5,621 bases of DNA from an uncultured Oscillibacter sp. (GTDB taxonomy: Bacteria; Bacillota; Clostridia; Oscillospirales; Oscillospiraceae), in assembly GCA_947245315.1 (NCBI GenBank), contig CAMXNV010000140.1, positions 1 to 5,621 on the forward strand. Reading direction: 5' to 3'. The position numbers and the translations under genes are program-made. Shown piece by piece: positions 1 to 5,452 of this stretch (its first letter is position 1; each line of letters opens with the position of its first letter). The notes beneath the pieces are model-generated. The model was not told the DNA's origin. It was given only the letters and a program-made list of their open reading frames with translations, and made no database searches.

Positions 1-4
1 GGAA

Positions 5-56
5 CTCCCTCAGTCACCGCCTCCGGCGGCGACAGCTCCCTCAAAGAGGGAGCCTA
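5..56 (-). repeat. REP-like double-hairpin repeat, subfamily A (R1)
   Basis: Read on the minus strand, the element has three parts. First is a perfect 8-bp hairpin, GCTCCCTC / GAGGGAGC with an AAA/TTT loop (35-53). Second is a hairpin of GTCACCGCC with GGCGGCGAC, one mismatch, at 13-33. Third is a tail CTCCCTC (5-11) that can compete for the first hairpin's GAGGGAG arm. This layout matches the repeat at 118-170 although the bases differ, so both look like subfamilies of one dispersed palindromic element. From memory, such elements are common between genes of Oscillospiraceae; that is not shown here. The window begins at its edge, so it may extend further left. Confidence 0.7.
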
Positions 57-76
57 GGGAAAGCGAAAGCTTACCC
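57..76. other. Short hairpin capped by a GAAA tetraloop
   Basis: GGG-A-AAGC pairs with GCTT-A-CCC around a GAAA loop, giving seven base pairs interrupted by one A-A mismatch. It directly abuts the repeat at 5-56, and may be its outer part or the end of a transcript entering from the left. No T-run follows, so it is not a standard terminator. Confidence 0.35.
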
Positions 77-117
77 CCGCCCCTCCCAAAGAAAGCAGCC
101 CGTTCCTCCGGCAACCC

Positions 118-214
118 CACTTGCCTCTCCCTCTGGGAGAGGTGGCACGGCGAAGCCGTGACGGAGAGGGCTCTCCCCCGGACCCCCCACTCTTAAATAG
201 AACACCCTGTAGGG
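118..214 (+). repeat. Composite REP-like repeat, subfamily B, left copy (R2)
   Basis: The core (118-170) has a perfect 8-bp hairpin CCTCTCCC-TCT-GGGAGAGG (124-142), a second hairpin CACGGC-GAA-GCCGTG (146-160) and a GGAGAGGG tail (163-170) able to pair with the first arm. A 26-bp poorly conserved spacer follows, then a conserved 18-bp block ATAGAACACCCTGTAGGG (197-214). The same three-part unit, with the spacer of identical length, occurs in inverse orientation at 5525-5621: the core matches at 51 of 53 positions and the terminal block at 17 of 18. Frames through it give a peptide-like string beginning MPLPLGEV, which should not be annotated as a gene. Confidence 0.85.
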
Positions 215-234
215 GCGGACCTGCGTGTCCGCCC
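213..234. repeat. GC-rich hairpin abutting the left composite repeat
   Basis: GGGCGGAC (213-220) and GTCCGCCC (227-234) form a perfect 8-bp stem around a 6-base loop. It directly continues the composite repeat at 118-214 but is absent from the inverted copy at the other end of the window, where other hairpins take its place. It is therefore probably a separate dispersed repeat or an alternative tail. No T-run follows, so intrinsic termination is unlikely. The rest of the gap up to the gene start at 372 (235-357) shows only a pyrimidine-rich tract; I see no convincing promoter there. Confidence 0.5.
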
Positions 235-357
235 GGCCCCCGCAATATCCACCCCCCGGGCGGCGCACCCCACCTCCTCTTACAGCGCGCTTTTTTCTTT
301 CCCCAAAATCCAAAGTAAAAAACTGTCATTTTTTAGGAACCCCTTATTCCAACAGAC

Positions 358-363
358 AAGGAG
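358..363 (+). promoter_or_regulatory. Ribosome binding site of the GH13 gene
   Basis: AAGGAG lies 8 bases before the ATG at 372. The frame is open back to 225, so this site is what fixes the start: it excludes the longer reading, whose extra 49 residues would be proline-rich translation of repeat DNA. Confidence 0.85.
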
Positions 364-371
364 TTTTTCCC

Positions 372-2228
372 ATGAACACACCTGCCGTCTTTGACTCTCG
401 CGATCCCCGGTGCAAGCAGCCCTACGGCGCCCTGCCCTGCGGGGCGGCCTGGTCCCTCACCTGCCGCCCCTTGGCCCGGGAGGGCTTCACCCACTGCTCC
501 GTGATCCTCCGGCGGGAGTTCGCCGGCCATGAGATGGAGGCGGAGATGCCCTTTTCCGCCCCCTGGGAGGACCGGACCTGCTTCTCCATCTCCCTCATCC
601 CCTTCCAGGAGCCGGAGCTGGTTTGGTACTGGTTCCGCTTCTGGCGGGACGACGGCACCGGCTGTTTCCTGGACAAGACGGGCTATCGCAGCGAGGGGGA
701 GATCTGCCCCTGGCAGATGACGGTCTACCAGGAGAGCCACACCCCCGCCTGGTTCGGTGAGGGCGTCACCTATCAGATTTTCCCCGACCGCTTCTGTCGC
801 CTCTCCGTCCCCAGCCCGGAGGGCATGCCGGGGGCTCGCTGGGTCCACGAGAACTGGAGCGACGCCCCCGCCTGGCGGCCGGAGAACGGCGAGGTGAAGA
901 ACCGGGACTTCTTCGGCGGCTCCCTGGCGGGCGTGAGCTCCCACCTGGAGGACCTGGCGGCCCTGGGGGTGGAGAATCTCTACTTCTGCCCGATTTTTGA
1001 ATCCGCGTCCAACCACCGCTACAACACGGCGGACTACACCAAGATCGATCCCATGCTGGGCAGCGAGCGGGACTTCCGGGCCCTCTGCGCCAAGGCCAGG
1101 GACCTGGGCATCCGGGTAATCCTGGACGGGGTCTTCAACCACACCGGCTCCCAAAGCGTCTACTTCAACGCCGACGGCTTCTATCCCACCCTGGGGGCCG
1201 CCCAGAGCCGGGAGAGCCCTTACTACGACTGGTTCCATTTCAGCGACTGGCCCGGGTCCTACGACGCCTGGTGGGGCATCAGCACCCTGCCCAACGTCCG
1301 GGAGGACTGCCCCAGCTATATTGACTTCATCATCGAGGGCCAGGACTCCATTGTCAAGCGCTGGCTCCGGGCCGGGGCCTCGGGCTGGCGGCTGGACGTG
1401 GCGGACGAGCTGCCGGACGCCTTTATTGAAAAGCTCCGCAGCGCCGTGGAGGAGACGGACCCCGACGCCCTGCTCCTGGGCGAGGTCTGGGAGGACGCCA
1501 GCAACAAGATTTCCTACTCCCAGCGCCGCCGCTACCTCCTGGGCCGGGAGCTCCACGGCGTCATGAACTACCCCTTCCGCACGGCCCTTCTGGCCTACCT
1601 CCTGGGGGGCCCGGCGGAGGACTTCCAGGAGGCTATGGAGACCCTCCGGGAGAACTACCCCCCCGCCGCCTTCTACTCGGCCATGAACTTCCTGGGCACC
1701 CACGACACCCCCCGCGTCCTGACCCTGCTGGGGGGCCGTCCCCTGCCGGAGAGCCGGGAGAATCAGGCGGTCTTCCGCCTTACCCCCGAGGAGCGGGAAC
1801 TGGCCGGGAAGCGGCTCCTCCTGGCGGCGGCGGTGCTCTTCACCTTCCCCGGCTCCCCCATGATCTACTACGGCGACGAGGCGGGCCTGGAGGGAGCCGC
1901 GGATCCCTTCAACCGGGGGACCTACCCCTGGGGGCAGGAGGATAAGCTGCTTCTGTCCTGGTTCTCCGCCCTGGGGAAGCTCCGGAAGGACCGGGATTCC
2001 CTGCGCCGGGGCTCCCTCCGCTGGCTGGAGGCCCGGGGGACCCTGCTGGCCTTCGCCCGGGAGGAGGACGGCGAGGCCACCTATACCCTCATCAACGCCG
2101 GGGACGAGGCCCAGCCGCTCAGCCTGCCGGAGGCGGAGTACCTAGATCTCCTCAACGGGGGGCCCGTCTCCGGCGGGGAGCTGGTCCTCCCCCCCTGCTC
2201 CGCCCTGGTGCTGGGCCGGGAACTGTAA
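372..2228 (+). CDS. Glycoside hydrolase family 13 protein (alpha-amylase / neopullulanase-like), 618 aa
   Basis: This enzyme should hydrolyse, or possibly transfer, alpha-glucosidic bonds in maltodextrins or related alpha-glucans. The hallmarks of the GH13 (beta/alpha)8 barrel are visible: YQIFPDRF at the barrel start (134-141), region I DGVFNH (252-257), region II GWRLDVADE with Arg340 and the nucleophile Asp342, region III GEVWE with the acid/base Glu371, and region IV GTHD with His444 and Asp445. A YYGDE segment (Asp502) follows, and a C-terminal beta-rich domain fills about 545-618. Residues 1 to about 125 form an extra N-terminal domain, as in neopullulanase/cyclomaltodextrinase-type enzymes (CBM34-like), but I cannot assign it firmly. 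No signal peptide is seen, so it probably acts in the cytoplasm on imported oligosaccharides. The fifth-region equivalent reads STLPNVRED (304-312), not the MPKLN typical of subfamily GH13_20, so exact specificity is open. It is intact and ends just before the first parS site. Confidence 0.95.
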   Translation: MNTPAVFDSRDPRCKQPYGALPCGAAWSLTCRPLAREGFTHCSVILRREFAGHEMEAEMPFSAPWEDRTCFSISLIPFQEPELVWYWFRFWRDDGTGCFLDKTGYRSEGEICPWQMTVYQESHTPAWFGEGVTYQIFPDRFCRLSVPSPEGMPGARWVHENWSDAPAWRPENGEVKNRDFFGGSLAGVSSHLEDLAALGVENLYFCPIFESASNHRYNTADYTKIDPMLGSERDFRALCAKARDLGIRVILDGVFNHTGSQSVYFNADGFYPTLGAAQSRESPYYDWFHFSDWPGSYDAWWGISTLPNVREDCPSYIDFIIEGQDSIVKRWLRAGASGWRLDVADELPDAFIEKLRSAVEETDPDALLLGEVWEDASNKISYSQRRRYLLGRELHGVMNYPFRTALLAYLLGGPAEDFQEAMETLRENYPPAAFYSAMNFLGTHDTPRVLTLLGGRPLPESRENQAVFRLTPEERELAGKRLLLAAAVLFTFPGSPMIYYGDEAGLEGAADPFNRGTYPWGQEDKLLLSWFSALGKLRKDRDSLRRGSLRWLEARGTLLAFAREEDGEATYTLINAGDEAQPLSLPEAEYLDLLNGGPVSGGELVLPPCSALVLGREL

Positions 2229-2236
2229 TAGGAAAA

Positions 2237-2252
2237 TGTTTCACGTGAAACA
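2237..2252. promoter_or_regulatory. parS: parS centromere site 1
   Basis: TGTTTCACGTGAAACA is a perfect 16-bp palindrome and matches the Firmicutes parS consensus TGTTNCACGTGAAACA. Here the perfect symmetry extends to 20 bp (2235-2254). It is the expected loading site for the ParB encoded at 3492-4385. It lies 8 bases after the stop codon of the glycoside hydrolase gene, in its 3' untranslated region. Confidence 0.95.
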
Positions 2253-2254
2253 TT

Positions 2255-2289
2255 GGGCTCGTCCGAGAGGGCGGGCCCTTGTTTTGTTT
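2255..2289 (+). terminator. Probable intrinsic terminator of the GH13 gene
   Basis: GGGCTC (2255-2260) pairs with GGGCCC (2273-2278), a 6-bp stem with one G-U pair. The loop is 12 bases and can fold further through CTCG/CGAG. The stem is followed by the T-rich tract TTGTTTTGTTT. It would separate amylase transcription from the parAB operon. The stem is short and the tail is interrupted and partly overlaps parS site 2, so confidence is moderate. Confidence 0.45.
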
Positions 2290-2300
2290 CACGTGAAACA
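2285..2300. promoter_or_regulatory. parS: parS centromere site 2
   Basis: This is a second exact copy of TGTTTCACGTGAAACA, 48 bp centre to centre from the first. It lies 69 bp before the -35 box of the parA promoter, so ParB bound or spreading here could also repress its own operon (inference). Confidence 0.95.
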
Positions 2301-2369
2301 CTTTTCGGAGGGAGCGCTTTTTTTAGTGTGTCTTTTTCTTTCTTTTTTCTAAAAATTTCTCTCCGGATC

Positions 2370-2398
2370 TTGAAAGGGTGAGGCGGGATTGTTATAAT
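2370..2398 (+). promoter_or_regulatory. Strong sigma-A-type promoter of the parAB operon
   Basis: TTGAAA (2370-2375), a 17-bp spacer and TATAAT (2393-2398) form a near-consensus housekeeping promoter. It also carries the extended -10 dinucleotide TG at 2390-2391. Transcription should begin near 2405, giving a leader of about 90 bases before the parA GTG. An A/T-rich pyrimidine tract (about 2317-2357), striking in this GC-rich DNA, lies upstream where an UP element would be. The promoter falls beyond the in-frame GTG at 2378, which therefore cannot be the parA start. Confidence 0.85.
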
Positions 2399-2419
2399 GG
2401 CTTTTGTGTACGGCCCCGG

Positions 2420-2479
2420 ACCGATTCCGGCGGAAGCCTTGCCCGAATCCCGGGCAGCCCGGTCGGCCGGAAATTCGGT
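2420..2479 (+). other. Structured 5' leader of parA
   Basis: ACCGATTCCGGC (2420-2431) pairs with GCCGGAAATTCGGT (2466-2479) over twelve base pairs with a 2-base bulge. Inside lie two mutually exclusive small hairpins: GCCCG/CGGGC (2441-2455) and CCGGG/CCCGG (2450-2462). The outer stem closes six bases before the AGGTG ribosome binding site at 2485. It is a possible post-transcriptional control element or mRNA stabiliser; I match it to no known riboswitch class. Confidence 0.4.
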
Positions 2480-2484
2480 AAAGT

Positions 2485-2489
2485 AGGTG
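2485..2489 (+). promoter_or_regulatory. Ribosome binding site of parA
   Basis: AGGTG lies five bases before the GTG at 2495. It is weaker than the sites of the downstream genes. Together with the promoter position and family length it selects this GTG as the start. Confidence 0.65.
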
Positions 2490-2494
2490 CTTTT

Positions 2495-3259
2495 GTGGCA
2501 AAAATTATTGCTATGGTAAACCAAAAGGGCGGCGTGGGCAAGACGACCACCTGCGTCAACCTGTCCGCCGCCTTGACGGAGGCGGGCAAGCGGGTCCTCC
2601 TCTGCGACTTCGATCCCCAGGCCAACGCCACCTCCGGCATGGGGGTGGACAAGACCGTGTCCAAGGGCGTCTACTCCGCCCTGATCGGGGAGCTCCCCGC
2701 CGCCGAGGCGGTGGCGCACACGCGGTACGGCGACGTGCTTCCCTCCAACAAGGCCCTGGCGGGCGCGGGGGTGGAGCTCATCGGCATGGAGCACCGGGAG
2801 TTTCTCCTGCGGGAGGCCCTGAATCCCCTGCGGGAGAGCTACGATTTTATCCTGGTGGACTGCCCGCCCTCTCTGGAGCTGCTGACCCTGAACGCCCTCT
2901 GCGCGGCGGACTCCATTCTGGTGCCCGTGCAGTGCGAGTACTTCGCCCTGGAGGGGCTGTCGGACTTGATGAACACGGTCCGGCTGGTCCGGCGGGCTCT
3001 GAACCCGTCCCTGGAGCTGGAGGGGGTGCTTCTGACCATGTACGACGCCAGGACAAACCTGGCCATGCAAGTGGCGGAGGAGGTCAAGCACTACTTCCCC
3101 GGCAAGGTGTACGCCTCGGTCATTCCCCGGAACATCCGTCTCTCCGAGGCCCCCAGCCACGGCAAGCCCATCACGGCTTACGACCGGGCCTCCAGAGGCG
3201 CCGACGCCTACACCGCCCTTGCCACGGAGCTCCTTACTTTTTCTCAGGAGAAAAAGTAA
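2495..3259 (+). CDS. parA: ParA / Soj chromosome-partitioning ATPase, 254 aa
   Basis: This is a deviant-Walker ParA/MinD-family ATPase. In the known system, ATP-bound dimers coat nucleoid DNA and are stimulated by ParB to move or organise the origin; in Firmicutes, Soj also controls DnaA. The protein opens MAKIIAMVNQ and carries the deviant Walker A motif KGGVGKTT (residues 11-18, signature Lys11 and Lys16). It has DFDPQANAT with Asp38 and Asp40 (switch I) and the Walker B stretch ILVDCPPS with Asp122. The Soj signature IPRNIRLSEAPSHG lies in the C-terminal third. Length fits chromosomal Soj, with no N-terminal HTH as found in some plasmid ParA proteins. The start is GTG; the longer frame from 2378 would begin upstream of the transcription start. 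It is first in the operon with parB, but 232 bases separate the two. Confidence 0.95.
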   Translation: MAKIIAMVNQKGGVGKTTTCVNLSAALTEAGKRVLLCDFDPQANATSGMGVDKTVSKGVYSALIGELPAAEAVAHTRYGDVLPSNKALAGAGVELIGMEHREFLLREALNPLRESYDFILVDCPPSLELLTLNALCAADSILVPVQCEYFALEGLSDLMNTVRLVRRALNPSLELEGVLLTMYDARTNLAMQVAEEVKHYFPGKVYASVIPRNIRLSEAPSHGKPITAYDRASRGADAYTALATELLTFSQEKK

Positions 3260-3446
3260 GCAAAAAGAGCTAGCGCGCTGACGGGGGTCCGGTGGGCGCA
3301 GGTGGCTGGAGCGACGACAACTTGCTCTGGTGTTATGGGAAACCTTGATTTTGGGCAGACTTTCAGGTACATCGACGAAGCCATGCCCAACGGGGAGGGT
3401 CATTCGACCTCCTATTTTCGAAAACCCTTTGCGAAAGTTCTTTTTG

Positions 3447-3472
3447 GTTCTTTTTCTTTCAAGAAAAAGAAC
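3447..3472 (+). promoter_or_regulatory. 12-bp hairpin immediately before the parB ribosome binding site
   Basis: GTTCTTTTTCTT (3447-3458) is the exact reverse complement of AAGAAAAAGAAC (3461-3472), with only TC between them. The stem ends four bases before AAAGGAG (3477-3483). No T-run follows on the plus strand, so it is not a typical terminator there. It could stabilise a processed parB mRNA, affect translation, or be part of a dispersed repeat. Confidence 0.6.
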
Positions 3473-3476
3473 AGAG

Positions 3477-3483
3477 AAAGGAG
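3477..3483 (+). promoter_or_regulatory. Ribosome binding site of parB, fixing a TTG start
   Basis: AAAGGAG lies eight bases before TTG at 3492. The frame is open upstream to 3330, and an in-frame GTG at 3483 overlaps this site, so this is the element that fixes the start. The resulting N-terminus (MASKKPSGLGRGLGALL) is exactly what ParB proteins show. Confidence 0.85.
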
Positions 3484-3491
3484 TGTTTCTT

Positions 3492-4385
3492 TTGGCGAGT
3501 AAAAAGCCCTCCGGGCTTGGACGGGGGTTGGGTGCGCTTCTGGGGGACGACGTCCTGAAGCCGGAGGCCGCCGGGAACCTCTACCTGCCCATCTCCCAGG
3601 TGGAGAGCTGCTCCGCCCAGCCGCGAAAGCTGTTTGACGAGGCGGCCCTGGCGGAGCTGGCGGAGTCCATCCGGGAGCACGGCGTCATCCAGCCCCTGAC
3701 CGTGCGGAAGCTGGCCTCGGGGTACTACCAGATCATCGCCGGGGAGCGGCGCTGGCGGGCCGCCCGGCTGGCGGGCTTGACCGAGGTCCCCGCCGTGGTC
3801 ATTGAGGCTGACGACCAGAAGGCCGCCGAGCTGGCCCTGGTGGAGAATCTCCAGCGGGAGGACCTGAACCCCATGGAGGAGGCCGCCGGGTTCCAGTCCC
3901 TCATCCAGACCTATCACATGACCCAGGAGGAGGCCGCCCAGCGGGTGGGCAAGTCCCGCAGCGCCGTGGCCAACGCCATGCGGCTCCTGGGGCTCCAGCC
4001 CTCCGTCCGGAAACTGGTGGAGGAGGGGCGGCTCTCCGCGGGCCACGCCCGGGCCCTGCTCCCCCTCTCCCCTGCCCTACAGGAGAAGGCGGCCGCCGCC
4101 GTCATCCAGGGGGAGTTCTCCGTCCGGCAGACAGAGGCCCTGGTCAAGAAGCTGTCCCAGGAGGCGGAGGACCTTCCGGAAGAGCCGGAGACGGAGACCA
4201 CGGAGGTGGACTACACCCTGGAGGCCCAGGTGGCCCTGTCCAATAAGCTGGGCCGGGGCGTGAAGATCGTCATGGGCCGGAAGAAGGGCCGGATCGAGCT
4301 GGAATACTACGGCGTGGACGATCTGAACGATCTTCTGGACGCCCTGGAGCTCCTGAAGATCGGACGGAAAGGACCGGAGGCATGA
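3492..4385 (+). CDS. parB: ParB / Spo0J chromosome-partitioning protein, 297 aa
   Basis: This is a parS-specific DNA-binding CTPase that loads at parS and slides or spreads to form the partition complex, in partnership with ParA and usually SMC. The N-terminal LGRGLGALL (9-17) matches the ParA-stimulating tail. The ParB/Srx fold follows, with IQPLTV (66-71) and GERRWRA (84-90; the GERR motif binds CTP) and ENLQREDLNPMEEA (118-131). An HTH at about 144-166 (MTQEEAAQRVGKSRSAVANAMRLL) reads parS. After an acidic linker (about 220-235), residues 240-291 form the dimerisation domain, including GRKKGRIELEYYG. Length is normal for Spo0J. The ParB-like HTH and the exact parS pair upstream argue for ParB rather than the paralogue Noc. 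It starts at TTG, and its stop overlaps the next ATG (ATGA). Confidence 0.95.
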   Translation: MASKKPSGLGRGLGALLGDDVLKPEAAGNLYLPISQVESCSAQPRKLFDEAALAELAESIREHGVIQPLTVRKLASGYYQIIAGERRWRAARLAGLTEVPAVVIEADDQKAAELALVENLQREDLNPMEEAAGFQSLIQTYHMTQEEAAQRVGKSRSAVANAMRLLGLQPSVRKLVEEGRLSAGHARALLPLSPALQEKAAAAVIQGEFSVRQTEALVKKLSQEAEDLPEEPETETTEVDYTLEAQVALSNKLGRGVKIVMGRKKGRIELEYYGVDDLNDLLDALELLKIGRKGPEA

Positions 4386-4936
4386 AGTTGGAAAAGCGAA
4401 GCGACGGCGGCCCGATGGAGCCCATGGAAGAGCCCAAGGGGAAGAAGCCCGTGGTGGTCTACATCATGGTCCTGTTCATCGCGGCCTTTCTGCTGATGGC
4501 CTGGTCCTTTGTCTCCCACCAGAAGAGCAACACCGAGGCCCTGGGACGGCTGCAAAGCTCCGTCGGCGCTATGCAGGAGGTCCAGGGCTTGCAGGAGCAG
4601 GTGATCGCCCTCCAGAAGGAGCTGGCGGAGGCCGAGGCCCGGGCGGAGGAACTGGAGGAGACGGCGGCGTCCCTCCAGCCCGCAGTGGAACATCTGGAGG
4701 GGCAGCTGGAGGCCATGGAGGCCCTCTATGCCTTGCAGCAGCAGTATTCCGCCGGGGACTACGAGGCCTGTCAGCAGATCATCTCCCGGATCGAGGAAAC
4801 GGGCCGGGCGGAGACCTTCCCCCGTCTGGAGGACGGCAGCGTCACCCGCCCGGAGGACCGCTACCGGCAGCTGAAAACGGCTGTGGAGGCGCGGCTGGCC
4901 GAGCTGGAGAACGAAGAGGAGGTGCAGGAGCCGTGA
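4382..4936 (+). CDS. Membrane-anchored coiled-coil protein of unknown function, 184 aa
   Basis: I do not recognise a family. A charged cytoplasmic N-terminus (1-22, lysines just before the membrane) precedes one transmembrane segment (about 24-44, VVVYIMVLFIAAFLLMAWSFV). The remainder is predicted outside by the positive-inside rule. Residues about 47-115 are rich in Glu, Gln, Leu and Ala with heptad-like spacing (LQEQVIALQKELAEAEARAEELEE), a probable coiled coil. A helical tail follows with YSAGDYEACQQII, loosely TPR-like, and an acidic end. There is no lipobox or signal peptidase site. The ATG overlaps the parB stop by four bases (ATGA), implying translational coupling; AAAGGA at 4368-4373 is the likely ribosome binding site, and an in-frame ATG at 4415 is a less likely start. 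Other clostridial parB neighbours include DUF4446 proteins, but I do not see their conserved motif. The overall form resembles small bitopic division proteins without sequence proof. Confidence 0.85.
   Translation: MKLEKRSDGGPMEPMEEPKGKKPVVVYIMVLFIAAFLLMAWSFVSHQKSNTEALGRLQSSVGAMQEVQGLQEQVIALQKELAEAEARAEELEETAASLQPAVEHLEGQLEAMEALYALQQQYSAGDYEACQQIISRIEETGRAETFPRLEDGSVTRPEDRYRQLKTAVEARLAELENEEEVQEP
4917..4924 (+). promoter_or_regulatory. Strong ribosome binding site fixing a GTG start
   Basis: AGGAGGTG, nearly the full anti-16S complement, lies inside the end of the preceding gene, eight bases before GTG at 4933. It makes the GTG start secure and suggests efficient reinitiation at the GTGA overlap. 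Confidence 0.85.
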
Positions 4937-5430
4937 CCTGGCTTAAAACCCATTGGAAGGCTCTGGGCTTGGTTTTGGTTTTGATTCTGGGTCTTGTTTG
5001 GTATACCCGGCCCGTGGATATCTACGGCTTGGGCATCGGAGAGCTGGAGGCCGTCATCGTCCGCATTTCTTACAATGAGCCAGGCGTAGGCGAGCAGGAG
5101 GCCCGGAGCATTGGCCTCCGGCCCGGCGATCCCCTGTGGCAGACCGTCCTGGAGGAGCTGGAAGCCCTCCGCTTCCGGAGGTCCCCGTGGAATGCGGTCC
5201 AGCAATATCTGAGAGAGGACGTCATCCGCACCAAGCCCACCGCAAGGGAGGCTCTGGTCTTCTATCTCTGGGACAGCGGCGACAGGTCGCTGATGCTCCA
5301 AATGAACGCAGGAACCCCCTGCTACACCTCTCCGTACACCAGCCGGAACCTTCCCGCCTTCCTCTCCGGCGGCGAGGAGACCGCCGGGGGCTTGGCGGAG
5401 CGGGTCCGGGTGTTGATGGAGGTTGATTGA
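4933..5430 (+). CDS. Single-pass membrane protein of unknown function, 165 aa
   Basis: I do not recognise a family. A short N-terminus (MTWLKTHWK) leads into a hydrophobic segment (about 10-24, ALGLVLVLILGLVWY). This could be an uncleaved anchor or a signal sequence; no lipobox cysteine is present. A globular domain of about 140 residues, presumably outside the cell, opens with TRPVDIYGLGIGELEAVIVRISYNE, suggesting a beta-rich fold. A central helix (WQTVLEELEALRF) and a strand-rich stretch (EALVFYLWD, RSLMLQMN) follow, then a final helix rich in Glu and Ala. The GTG start overlaps the preceding stop as GTGA, making it the fourth gene of a tight unit with parB. A common topology with its upstream neighbour suggests the two work at the same membrane site; this is inference. 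Confidence 0.85.
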   Translation: MTWLKTHWKALGLVLVLILGLVWYTRPVDIYGLGIGELEAVIVRISYNEPGVGEQEARSIGLRPGDPLWQTVLEELEALRFRRSPWNAVQQYLREDVIRTKPTAREALVFYLWDSGDRSLMLQMNAGTPCYTSPYTSRNLPAFLSGGEETAGGLAERVRVLMEVD

Positions 5431-5452
5431 GAGGAGGGCAGTAGGAGCGGAA

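Larger units (their letters stand above)
3260..3491 (+). other. Long parA-parB intergenic region
   Basis: parA and parB are normally adjacent or overlapping, yet 232 bases lie between them here. The stretch encodes no convincing protein. It contains a hairpin GAGGGTC/GACCTC (3395-3411, one bulged G), a TTTTCGAAAA palindrome (3415-3424) and the long stem at 3447-3472. Its second half is much richer in A/T than the flanking genes. I see no good terminator and only a poor promoter candidate (TTGATT, 17 bp, TACATC from about 3345). It looks like inserted repeat material, but no second copy lies in this window to prove that. Confidence 0.5.

Noticed and set aside
1..214. CRISPR array suggested by repeated palindromes
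   Set aside because: The repeats are not regularly spaced, differ in orientation and subfamily, and have no spacer series; no cas gene is present.
54..329. Small open frames in the left repeat region, including one starting MPLPLGEV at 121
   Set aside because: They are translations of the palindromic repeat; the same peptide start recurs at the right end on the opposite strand (from 5618). No ribosome binding site or independent support is seen.
333..1703. Long minus-strand open frame opposite the GH13 gene (456 aa)
   Set aside because: It is antisense to a gene with complete catalytic motifs. Its Gly/Ala/Val/Pro-rich translation is typical of the complement of GC-biased codons and shows no domain.
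2378..2494. Extended parA N-terminus from the GTG at 2378
   Set aside because: It would begin between the -35 and -10 boxes, before transcription starts, and would add 39 residues before the normal MAKIIAMVNQKGG start of Soj proteins.
3345..3373. Separate parB promoter, TTGATT-17 bp-TACATC
   Set aside because: The spacing fits but the -10 box matches only half the consensus, so it is too weak to report as a feature.
2081..3403. Minus-strand open frame across parA and both parS sites (440 aa)
   Set aside because: It runs through the GH13 end, two parS palindromes, the promoter and all of parA. The peptide is low-complexity and matches no recognisable family.
3302..3502. Short plus-strand frame in the parA-parB gap (66 aa)
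   Set aside because: It overlaps the parB start in another frame, reads through the hairpin as low-complexity Phe/Lys/Arg, and resembles no family.
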